Below, in pieces: positions 1 through 6,615 of a DNA stretch of 39,090 nucleotides. How positions within the stretch are numbered: position 1 is the first letter of the stretch; every line of letters starts with the position of its first letter. Below the pieces are notes generated by a model, which saw only the letters and a program-made list of their open reading frames with translations, was not told the DNA's origin and did no database searches. This DNA is from DAOUJW01 sp034421015 (GTDB lineage Bacteria; Chloroflexota; Dehalococcoidia; Lucifugimonadales; UBA2985), in the NCBI GenBank assembly GCA_034421015.1, contig DAOUKT010000014.1, forward strand, positions 1 to 39,090, read 5' to 3'. The translations under genes were made by a program, and so were the position numbers.

Positions 1-2
1 GG

Positions 3-134
3 TTTACTCAGCTGGTGCGGGCCTACAACAATACCCCTCGCAAGTGTCTGGGCTACAGGACTCCCGCTGAGATATTCTCAAATCAGGTGTTGCACTTGAA
101 ATGTGAATCCACCTTCCGGCTTTCGCCGGAATGA
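3..134 (+). pseudogene. IS30-family transposase, C-terminal fragment
   Basis: The frame open from base 3 to a TGA at 132-134 encodes a tail typical of IS30-family DDE transposases: a Tyr-Asn-Asn-x-Pro-Arg-Lys segment, then LGYRTPAEIF, then LHLKCES. These enzymes cut and join the ends of their own IS. The window begins inside the gene, so I cannot tell whether an intact copy lies to the left. The last residues are encoded by a REP-like palindrome (114-131) that also supplies the stop codon, which suggests that the true 3' end was replaced by, or reads into, a dispersed repeat. No terminal inverted repeat can be defined from this edge. Confidence 0.75.
114..131. repeat. REP-like palindrome (TTCCGGC..GCCGGAA)
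   Basis: A 7-bp stem TTCCGGC/GCCGGAA flanks a short loop and is followed by ATGACG. The same unit recurs at 38937-38956, and a variant with CCTGC/GCAGG stems occurs at 9538-9557 and 15920-15943. It is a short dispersed repeat that forms a hairpin in either strand. Bases 135-201 contain only another degenerate copy and no gene. Confidence 0.7.
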
Positions 135-201
135 CGATAAACGCCCTTCTCTCAAGATGCCATCGCAGTCGTTCGAGGGTCTTCTTCAGGAATGACGAAC
201 C

Positions 202-906
202 CTAGGCTTCCTGGTCTCCGGTCAGCTTCTCAATCAGCCACGTCTTCAGCAGCGGATAGAGTTCGTCCCGGCACTCGCGAAGGCTGTGGCCCGCGCCCGG
301 GTACAGCACCAGCTTCTTCGGCTCCTCTGCAATGTCGTTGATGAGGATGGAGCAGTGAGGCCCAAGCCTCGTGTCCTCCTCGCCGTGGACGAGCAGGAGC
401 GGCCTTGGCGTGAGCATGTTGGCGTACTGCGCGCCGTAGGTCTGGCTGGCCAGGCCCACCACAGTCACAACGGCCTCGCTAAGGGGCGCGGCGGCGATGA
501 CCACGGCCCCGCCGAAGGAGTGGCCCACAAGGGCAACCCTGTCGTGGCCCTTGTCCTGGAGGAAGTACACCCCCGCCAGCACGTCCATCATTGAGTGCAG
601 GAAATTGTTGGGCTTCCGGTAGTTCAGCCTCAGGGAAGATACGCCGTCCTCGATAAGCTCATCGGAGAGGATGGGGTAGAGGCCGCCGCCGCCGTTGAAC
701 CCGCCGCCTGCGCCAGATACCCAGATAACGCCCTGTGTCGCCCCCTCCGCCGGATGGTACATGCAGCGAATGGGGCCATAGTTTGTGCGCACGAGGACGC
801 CCGTTCCGCCAGTGGCCTCCGGCAGCCTCCAGGGCGCAACTCCCTTGTACTCAATGGGGACCGGCGTCCCCTCAAGAATGCTCTCCCAAGACGGCTCGCT
901 AACCAC
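202..906 (-). CDS. alpha/beta hydrolase, dienelactone-hydrolase-like
   Basis: A 234-residue cytoplasmic alpha/beta-hydrolase. The nucleophile elbow GHSFGG (residues 128-133, Ser130), an acidic residue in HGEEDTR (Asp178) and GAGHSL (His207) form a complete Ser-Asp-His triad in the usual order. The length and the oxyanion region SGAGGGF (64-70) fit small serine esterases of the dienelactone hydrolase/BAAT type. The substrate cannot be read from sequence. The start is GTG at 906 with a GAGGG ribosome site six bases upstream, overlapping the aminotransferase stop by 8 bp, so the two are translationally coupled. It is the last gene of the lrp-aminotransferase-hydrolase run, which suggests a role in the same amino-acid or ester catabolism. 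Fold assignment is firm; specificity is unknown. Confidence 0.85.
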   Translation of the reverse strand: MVSEPSWESILEGTPVPIEYKGVAPWRLPEATGGTGVLVRTNYGPIRCMYHPAEGATQGVIWVSGAGGGFNGGGGLYPILSDELIEDGVSSLRLNYRKPNNFLHSMMDVLAGVYFLQDKGHDRVALVGHSFGGAVVIAAAPLSEAVVTVVGLASQTYGAQYANMLTPRPLLLVHGEEDTRLGPHCSILINDIAEEPKKLVLYPGAGHSLRECRDELYPLLKTWLIEKLTGDQEA

Positions 907-2092
907 TTCTGACCCTCCCTACAAATCTTCCCATTCTCACCAGGGCTTCCTCTATCTCGTCCGTGGCGACGGCGTAGCAGCACCGGACGTGGCCTTCGCC
1001 GCTGGGGCCGAACGCCGAGCCCGGGACCAGGGCCACCCTCTCCTCCATCAGCAGGCGCTCCGCGAACTCGTCCGACGACATGTCCAGGCTCTTGATGGAC
1101 GGGAAGGTGTAGAACGCGCCCTGGGGCTCCAGGCAGCTCAGGCCCAGCCTGTTCAGGCCCCGGACCATCAGGTGACGGCGTCGATTGTACTCCTCGCGGG
1201 TATCCTCCACCGCCCTGTCGCCTGAGCGCAGGGCCTCGATGGCCGCCATCTGGCCCTGGATGGGGGCGCACATCATCGTGTACTGGTGCACCTTCATCAT
1301 CGCTTCGATGACCTCTGGGCGGCCGCAGGCGTACCCTATGCGCCAGCCCGTCATGGCGTAGGACTTGGAGAAGCCGCTGAGGTGAATGGTGCGGTCGGCC
1401 ATATCCGGCAGAGAGGCGAAGCAGGTGTGCTCGATGCCGTACACCAGCCGCTCGTATATCTCGTCCGAGACCACCATCAGGTCTCTCCTCCTGGCGATGT
1501 CCGCAATGTCCTCCAGCTCACGGCGGGACATCATGGCTCCCGTGGGGTTGTTGGGATAGCCAATCAGGATGGCCTTGGTCTTGTCAGTGACCCTGGCCTC
1601 GATGTCCGCCGGGCGCACCCTGAACCCGTTTTCCATGTGCGTGGGCACGGTGACGGGAACGCCGCCTGCCAGGGAGACGCAGGGAATGTAGGAGACGTAG
1701 GTAGGCTCAGGGATGATCACCTCGTCGCCGGGGTCGAGGATGGCGCGCATGGCCAGGTCAAGCGCCTGGCTCACACCGACCGTCACCAGCACCTGGTTCG
1801 CCGGGTCGTAGCTCAGGCCCGTGCGCCTGTTGATGTACGCGCTTATCTCCTGGCGCAGCTCCATCAGGCCGTAGTTGGAGGTGTACATCGTGTAGCCCTT
1901 TTCGATGGAGTAGATGGCGGCCTCCCGGATTCGCCAGGGTGTGACGAAGTCCGGCTCACCGACGCCCAGGGAGATGACGTCGTCCATGGTGTTCAAGAGG
2001 TCGAAGAACCTGCGGATCCCGGAGGGGGACAGGCTCTTCACCCTGCGTGAGACCACAGAACCGGCGCCGTTGGCTTCGCGTTCGCTGCTCAA
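899..2092 (-). CDS. class I/II PLP-dependent aminotransferase
   Basis: A 397-residue fold-type I aminotransferase of the aspartate/aromatic type (the AspC/PatA-like group common in bacteria and archaea). Visible signatures are GVGEPDF (43-49), YPNNPTG (179-185), DEIYE (210-214), the PLP-binding lysine in SGFSKSYAMTGWR (Lys243) and the matching arginine at 251. Such enzymes exchange the amino group between an amino acid and 2-oxoglutarate or another oxo acid. The start appears to be TTG at 2092, with AGGAG six bases upstream overlapping the stop codon of the Lrp-type regulator gene. Co-transcription with an Lrp/AsnC regulator suggests amino-acid-responsive control. The exact substrate cannot be settled from sequence. 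Confidence 0.9.
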   Translation of the reverse strand: MSSEREANGAGSVVSRRVKSLSPSGIRRFFDLLNTMDDVISLGVGEPDFVTPWRIREAAIYSIEKGYTMYTSNYGLMELRQEISAYINRRTGLSYDPANQVLVTVGVSQALDLAMRAILDPGDEVIIPEPTYVSYIPCVSLAGGVPVTVPTHMENGFRVRPADIEARVTDKTKAILIGYPNNPTGAMMSRRELEDIADIARRRDLMVVSDEIYERLVYGIEHTCFASLPDMADRTIHLSGFSKSYAMTGWRIGYACGRPEVIEAMMKVHQYTMMCAPIQGQMAAIEALRSGDRAVEDTREEYNRRRHLMVRGLNRLGLSCLEPQGAFYTFPSIKSLDMSSDEFAERLLMEERVALVPGSAFGPSGEGHVRCCYAVATDEIEEALVRMGRFVGRVRSG

Positions 2093-2101
2093 GACCTTCT
2101 C

Positions 2102-2596
2102 CTAGGGCGCGAGGGGCAGCCTCATTGCCCTGTCCTCTCCTTCCAGAATTTCCCCGTCCTCCTTGAAACGCTTGAGGAGGAAGTGGGTTGACGTGCCGTG
2201 CACCTCCTCCAGGGCCGCCAGCTTCTGGGCGACGAAGTTGCCGACCTCGTTCATCGACCGGCCAACGAGAAGGACCGAGAGGTCGTAGTCGCCCGACATG
2301 AGGTACAGGGAGCGCACCTCCGGGAAGCGGGCTATGCGCTGGGCCACGCTGTCAAAGCCGACGTCGCGCTGGGGGGCGACGCGCACCTCCACGTGGGCCA
2401 TGACAACCTCCTCGCCAAGGGACTCCCAGTTGACCAGGGTCTTGTACTTGACGATGGTCTTGTCCCGCTCCGCCCCGGCAATGATCTCCCTCACCTCCTC
2501 CGGCGTCTGCCCCGTCATCTCCGATATCTCTTCCGGCGTGGCCCTGGCGTTCTGCTCCAGGATTGCCAGCACGTCCTTCATAGCTTCTTGCGTCAC
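2102..2596 (-). CDS. Lrp/AsnC family transcriptional regulator
   Basis: A 164-residue protein of standard Lrp/AsnC length. An N-terminal winged helix-turn-helix (about residues 6-55, with TPEEISEMTGQTPEEVRE as the HTH) is joined to a C-terminal RAM ligand-binding domain (about 65-150, with VMAHVEVRV and YLMSGDYDLSVLL). Members form dimers and octamers that bind amino acids and regulate neighbouring metabolic genes. The GTG start at 2596 has GGAGG about ten bases upstream; an alternative in-frame ATG is at 2581. A TATAAT -10 element lies at 2640-2645 inside the end of the preceding restriction gene, so the regulator and the aminotransferase-hydrolase pair probably have their own promoter. The regulator likely controls that pair and perhaps itself. 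Confidence 0.9.
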   Translation of the reverse strand: MTQEAMKDVLAILEQNARATPEEISEMTGQTPEEVREIIAGAERDKTIVKYKTLVNWESLGEEVVMAHVEVRVAPQRDVGFDSVAQRIARFPEVRSLYLMSGDYDLSVLLVGRSMNEVGNFVAQKLAALEEVHGTSTHFLLKRFKEDGEILEGEDRAMRLPLAP

Positions 2597-2639
2597 TCTA
2601 CTACCGCCTCCGATATTTCTGTATGCTCAATCTGAGGAG

Positions 2640-2645
2640 ATTATA
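2640..2645 (-). promoter_or_regulatory. predicted -10 box for the lrp-aminotransferase operon
   Basis: A perfect TATAAT on the minus strand ends about 44 bp before the GTG start of the Lrp-type gene. The -35 position holds only weak matches, so recognition may rest on the -10 box or on an activator, possibly the Lrp protein itself. Confidence 0.45.
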
Positions 2646-2648
2646 CAC

Positions 2649-3443
2649 TTAATTTGATAGTCTGAATCTTGCTGCCGCGTTGCCGTGCAATACCAATTGA
2701 TTTGTCAGGTCAACGCTTCTTGGGATGGCGTCTTTCAGAATCCTGTACACGTTGCCAGCGTTCAAGCGGAACTTCATCTCACGGTAGTGCCTCTGGCTAT
2801 CGTGCCGATCCTCCACCTCTCCGATATTGCGCCCAAGTAGTTGTGATCGGAACGTAACCTTCTGGTCATTCATTTGATTGCGATTGCGGGCCCTAGAGTT
2901 CAAAACCTCAATATCATTAGCCAAGGCGTTCACAACTTCATCTTTGTGGAAAATATGGAATACTTTGTCGTCCCGGCTGCGATTAGCGGGACCAAGCGTA
3001 AAGCTCAGGTAGTCCGCATTGCCACCGTCAAACAGAGATTTGTCCAGGAAAGCTCTGAATGGACGCTCATTACTAAGTTCAGCTTGGAGGCGGCGCATCG
3101 GTTCTTGAAGCCTTTGCTTGGCAGTTAGCTTATCCCGTTGATAATCCTCATACGAGACTGGATAAGCATCTATGCAGGCTATCATAATGTCAGCCAATTC
3201 TCCCAAGCCCTGGAAGATGGTATTTGTTGCTAGGCGCTCACGTCCATATAAGAACACCTGCCACCATGTACCGGCCTTAACAGAATGTGATCGATGTTGG
3301 GCATCAATAACGTCTTTCTTGTCCTGGTGGGAGCCAAGATTAACTTCACCTCCGATTAGATAGGCAAAATCGTCTTCATTACGATGGCCGGAAACCTTTA
3401 CGTCGCTTGCGTGTTCGGACGACATAGCCCGGCGTCTGGGCAT
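2649..3443 (-). CDS. probable type II restriction endonuclease
   Basis: A 264-residue soluble protein directly downstream of an adenine methylase; its ATG lies two bases after that stop codon. The N-terminal third has GGEVN (31-35), KKDVID (42-47) and HSVKAGTWWQVFLYGRERL (53-71). The D-V-I-D...H-S-V-K spacing, then Trp-Gln-x-Phe-Leu-Tyr, resembles a PD-(D/E)XK nuclease core with Asp44 or Asp47 and Lys56 as candidate metal-site residues. Gene order, tight spacing and a base composition clearly richer in A/T than gatA support a horizontally acquired restriction-modification pair. I cannot name the specificity. Alternatives are a methylase-associated nuclease of unknown function or an inactive remnant, although the frame is intact. 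Confidence 0.65.
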   Translation of the reverse strand: MPRRRAMSSEHASDVKVSGHRNEDDFAYLIGGEVNLGSHQDKKDVIDAQHRSHSVKAGTWWQVFLYGRERLATNTIFQGLGELADIMIACIDAYPVSYEDYQRDKLTAKQRLQEPMRRLQAELSNERPFRAFLDKSLFDGGNADYLSFTLGPANRSRDDKVFHIFHKDEVVNALANDIEVLNSRARNRNQMNDQKVTFRSQLLGRNIGEVEDRHDSQRHYREMKFRLNAGNVYRILKDAIPRSVDLTNQLVLHGNAAARFRLSN

Positions 3444-3445
3444 TA

Positions 3446-4456
3446 CTACGCATCCTTGATTATCAGGAGCTCGTGCGAGCCTTTGACGTATCCTGTATCG
3501 CCCCTGTCCAGACGGTTTTTTCCTATCCGCGTCTCACCCTGGCCCAGTGTGTACTGCCACTCCACCTCAACAATGCGGTAGTCGGCATACCACTCCCGCA
3601 CGGTGGAGCAGTCGTTGTAGGACAGGACAAACCCACCCCTATGCTGATGCAGCATGTCACGCAATAGGGCATGGTCGAATCCCCTGTGATGCACAGGGAA
3701 GTTCCGCTGTGGGTAGATGCCGCGGAACATCCGGCTGTCTCCGTCCAGGTAGTATGGCGGGTCGCAGTAGAGAAAATCATCCCTGTGCCCGGGCATTACC
3801 TCCTCAAATGAAGCCTGTTCCACACTCATCAGAGGGCAACGGAACGTCCGCACCTTGTCCAGCAAACGATGAAAGCGGTCTGGTTCCTCGTAGATGCCGG
3901 ACATCCAGCCGAGGAAGCCTGGCCCATAGCTCAGGTTGTGATTGAACCAGTAATGCGCCGCAAGCTCAAGGCTGTCCTCAATAGGTTCGCTCCCGTCCCA
4001 ATGTCCCTTCAGGCGCCTCTTGACTGAGGTGTAAACCTCCTTGGTGGGCTGCCACTCTCCAATTCGCCGCGCCAAGTCCTCAGGAGAATCCAACTGCACC
4101 TGCCAGTAGTTAGTAAGGATGTCGAACACATCGTATGCCTTCACCTCTATGCCCAACTCCCGGGCGCATGCTATCTCAACCGATGCCCCTCCCACAAAAG
4201 GAGCCACGAGCTTCGAAAGATTGGTTGGCAGCTGCTCAACCACGTACCCTACGGCCAGGCTCTTGCCCCCGGCATAGCGCAATGGCAGACCATTGTAGCG
4301 GCTGTATCGGTACTTGCCCTGACCGCTCAGCTGCCTCAAGAAGAGGTCACGAGGATAGACGTCCGGCAGTAAGGAACCCTGTCGCCACGGGTCCCCGTCG
4401 ACCGGCTTCAAGCCATATCCCGCCCTTGGCTCGGAAATCGACGGGGCTTCCTTCAC
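3446..4456 (-). CDS. DNA adenine methylase, D12 class (Dam/DpnM-like)
   Basis: A 336-residue N6-adenine methyltransferase. The SAM-binding motif is PLRYAGGKSLAVGYVVEQLP (about residues 59-78 from the chosen start) and the catalytic DPPY is at 232-235 in FLYCDPPYYLDGDSRMF, an order typical of alpha-class Dam/MboI/EcoRV methylases. It would methylate a short site and protect it from the partner nuclease. I prefer GTG at 4456, because it overlaps the gatA stop as GTGA and has a GGAG just upstream; an upstream GTG at 4480 is also possible. Coupling to gatA means the methylase is made from the gatCA message. The last codons overlap the start of the nuclease gene almost completely. It may also serve as an orphan regulatory methylase if the nuclease is inactive. 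Confidence 0.9.
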   Translation of the reverse strand: MKEAPSISEPRAGYGLKPVDGDPWRQGSLLPDVYPRDLFLRQLSGQGKYRYSRYNGLPLRYAGGKSLAVGYVVEQLPTNLSKLVAPFVGGASVEIACARELGIEVKAYDVFDILTNYWQVQLDSPEDLARRIGEWQPTKEVYTSVKRRLKGHWDGSEPIEDSLELAAHYWFNHNLSYGPGFLGWMSGIYEEPDRFHRLLDKVRTFRCPLMSVEQASFEEVMPGHRDDFLYCDPPYYLDGDSRMFRGIYPQRNFPVHHRGFDHALLRDMLHQHRGGFVLSYNDCSTVREWYADYRIVEVEWQYTLGQGETRIGKNRLDRGDTGYVKGSHELLIIKDA

Positions 4457-5913
4457 AGCTCCGGCCTCATCTTGTGCCACTCCGTCGCCTGCTCATAGGC
4501 GTAGGCGGCCCGGAGAATCGCCTCCTCGCCCAGAGGGCGGCCCATGATCTGCATCCCCACCGGCAGGCCGTCGACGAACCCGGCGGGAACCGACATCGCG
4601 GGTATGCCTGCGATGTTGATGGGAATCGTGCAGATGTCGCTGAGGTACATCTGCACCGGGTCTTCTACCTTTTCGCCCAGCTTGAACGCAACCGTCGGCG
4701 AGGTGGGGGCCACCAGCGCGTCGTACTTCTGGAACGCTTCCTGGAACTCGCGGCTGATGAGAGTCCGCACCTTCTGCGCCTTCAGGTAGTAGGCGTCGTA
4801 GTAGCCGGCGGAGAGGGCGTAGGTTCCCAGCATGATGCGGCGCTTCACCTCCGGCCCAAAGCCGTGCTGCTTGGTCTGCTCCATTGCCTCCCACATGCTG
4901 CCCGCGTCCTGGCTGGAGAAGCCGTACTTGACGCCGTCGTAGCGGGCGAGGTTGGCCGACGCCTCCGACGGCGCGAGGATGTAGTACACCGCCAGCGCGT
5001 ACATCGTGTGGGGCAGCGAAGTCTCCTCCACGACCGCGCCAAGCTCCTCGAACTGCGCCAGCGCCTTCCGAAGAGTGTCGGCAACCGCTCCGTCGATGCC
5101 CTCGCCGTAGTACTCCTTTGGCACGCCTATCCTCATTCCCTTGATGTCGGGCGAGAGGGCAGCGGTGTAGTCCGGGGCCTCTCGCGGGATGGACGTCGAG
5201 TCCCTGGGATCGTGGCCTGCGATGGCGTTGAGGGCCAAGGCGCAGTCGGTCACGTCTTTAGTCATTGGGCCAATCTGGTCAAGGGAGCTTGCGAAGGCCA
5301 CCAGCCCGTAGCGGCTCACCAGCCCGTAGGTGGGCTTCATGCCAACGATGCCGCACAGGGCGGCGGGCTGCCGGATGCTGCCTCCGGTGTCGGAGCCCAG
5401 GGCGTAGAAGCACTCCCCGGCGGCCACCGCCGCCGCGGGCCCGCCACTGCTGCCGCCCGGGACGCGCTCCAGGTCCCAGGGGTTGCGCGTGGGGAAGAAG
5501 GCAGAGTTCTCCGTAGAGGATCCCATAGCGAACTCGTCCATGTTCCCCTTGCCCACAACCACCGCTCGCTGCGCCTGCAGCCTCTCCACCACCGTGGCGT
5601 CGTAGGGGGGAACGAACCCCTCCAGCATACGGGAGGAGCAGGTGGTTGGAACGCCGCGGGTGCACATGTTGTCCTTGACCTGCATCGGGATGCCGGTCAG
5701 GGGCGCGCCCCGGCCCTGGGCAATGGCCTCATCAGCCTGACGCGCCTGTTCGAGGGCAGCGTCTCCGGTGACCGTGACAAAGGCCCCAACCCTTGATTCC
5801 ACAGCTTCTATGCGCTCAAGGGCGGCCCTGGTGAGGTCCTGGGAGGAGACCTGTCCGCTTTCCAGAAGCTCGCGGGCCTCGTGGATGGTGAGATTGAATA
5901 GGCCGTCGGCCAT
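4453..5913 (-). CDS. gatA: Asp-tRNA(Asn)/Glu-tRNA(Gln) amidotransferase subunit A
   Basis: At 486 residues this is the normal size for GatA, the amidase subunit that hydrolyses glutamine and passes ammonia to GatB for amidation of misacylated Glu-tRNA(Gln) or Asp-tRNA(Asn). The amidase-signature triad is visible: Lys80 in MQVKDNM, the cis-Ser in PGGSSGGP (Ser155) and the nucleophile in GSDTGGSIRQPA (Ser179). The start at 5913 overlaps the gatC stop by one base (ATGA), so the two are coupled. No gatB follows; the next gene is a DNA methylase, so gatB must lie elsewhere in the genome. The enzyme is essential for glutaminyl- or asparaginyl-tRNA formation in organisms lacking the direct synthetases. 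Confidence 0.97.
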   Translation of the reverse strand: MADGLFNLTIHEARELLESGQVSSQDLTRAALERIEAVESRVGAFVTVTGDAALEQARQADEAIAQGRGAPLTGIPMQVKDNMCTRGVPTTCSSRMLEGFVPPYDATVVERLQAQRAVVVGKGNMDEFAMGSSTENSAFFPTRNPWDLERVPGGSSGGPAAAVAAGECFYALGSDTGGSIRQPAALCGIVGMKPTYGLVSRYGLVAFASSLDQIGPMTKDVTDCALALNAIAGHDPRDSTSIPREAPDYTAALSPDIKGMRIGVPKEYYGEGIDGAVADTLRKALAQFEELGAVVEETSLPHTMYALAVYYILAPSEASANLARYDGVKYGFSSQDAGSMWEAMEQTKQHGFGPEVKRRIMLGTYALSAGYYDAYYLKAQKVRTLISREFQEAFQKYDALVAPTSPTVAFKLGEKVEDPVQMYLSDICTIPINIAGIPAMSVPAGFVDGLPVGMQIMGRPLGEEAILRAAYAYEQATEWHKMRPEL

Positions 5914-6209
5914 CAGTCCAACACCGCCTTGACGCGGAAGAAGTCATCCTCCCGGAGGGGGGCGTTGGCAAGGGTGTCCTCCTTGGGGGACGGCTCCTCC
6001 GGCTCGTCGTCCCGCATCACGTTCTGGACGGTCACCGAGTGGCCGGTCGGCGGAACGCCGGCGGTATCCACCTGGTCGAGCACCTGGAAGTTCTCCAGGA
6101 TGTCCGACAGCTGATGGCGGAACCTTTCGATGTCCTCTTCGCTCAACCCCACGCGGCAGAGGAGGGCCATGTGCTGGACTTCGTCCTGGCTCAGTCTGGG
6201 AGAGGTCAT
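5913..6209 (-). CDS. gatC: Asp-tRNA(Asn)/Glu-tRNA(Gln) amidotransferase subunit C
   Basis: A 98-residue GatC, the small subunit that wraps around GatA and stabilises the GatAB complex. Recognisable features are the N-terminal LSQDEVQHMALLCRVGLSEE helix, LSDILENFQVLDQVDT in the middle and the typical C-terminal LREDDFFRVKAVLD ending. The ATG at 6209 is preceded by a predicted promoter 33-61 bp upstream but by no strong Shine-Dalgarno sequence. It is the first gene of the gatC-gatA-methylase-nuclease transcript. Confidence 0.95.
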   Translation of the reverse strand: MTSPRLSQDEVQHMALLCRVGLSEEDIERFRHQLSDILENFQVLDQVDTAGVPPTGHSVTVQNVMRDDEPEEPSPKEDTLANAPLREDDFFRVKAVLD

Positions 6210-6241
6210 GATTGCGTACCGTTTCTAAGGCGAATAGCGCA

Positions 6242-6270
6242 AGTGTAGCAAAGTGGCCCCCCAGCTTCAA
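6242..6270 (-). promoter_or_regulatory. predicted sigma-70 promoter of gatCA
   Basis: On the minus strand TTGAAG (6265-6270) and TACACT (6242-6247) are separated by exactly 17 bp, with the -10 box 33 bp before the gatC ATG. No other good promoter is visible between here and the methylase-nuclease pair, so it may drive those genes as well. Confidence 0.6.
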
Positions 6271-6291
6271 GGGGCGATGCGTCTGGGCATT

Positions 6292-6487
6292 CTCTACAGG
6301 CGTTGGTAATTCCAACGTCGGATGTAGTGCACCTCCCTTTCCACTCATAGCCTGCCCCGTACTGGATACGGGGGTGAGCTTGTCGAACCATTTGAGCGGG
6401 AAGGCTGTAGGCGTATTCGACACCGCTCATTTCCTTCGACAAGCTCAGGATGAGCGGTGTCGCGCGCCTTAACCAACGCCTGTAGAG
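6292..6487. repeat. about 196-bp dispersed element with 16-bp inverted ends
   Basis: A 16-bp sequence CTCTACAGGCGTTGGT (6292-6307) reappears inverted at 6472-6487. Inside lie a GCCTGCCCCGTA..TACGGGGG hairpin (about 6349-6373) and two inverted copies of a CTTCGACAAGCTCA-type repeat. The same end sequence, with one change (CTCTACAGGCGCTGG), begins the repeat block at 17635, and the internal hairpins recur near 15880 and 19470. There is no coding capacity. This fills most of the gap 6210-6615; the remainder is the upstream region of the next gene. It is MITE-like or a composite of REP units. Confidence 0.6.
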
Positions 6488-6615
6488 GATACCGGAGGTA
6501 CACCCTACACCGTTCTTGACAGATGCGATTACAATGTAACTGGTAGAATCGGATATTGTCCCTGCCTCACCAGTGCAAGGCAGGGCCGGTTGAGACTTTC
6601 GACAGGAGTCTATAG

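Noticed and set aside
4135..5796. Very long plus-strand frame opposite gatA.
   Set aside because: It mirrors the strongly biased third positions of gatA; the translated sequence is low-complexity Arg/Gly/His with no domain.
6206..6442. Minus-strand frame upstream of gatC.
   Set aside because: It is composed of repeat sequence and overlaps the gatC promoter; no protein-like pattern.
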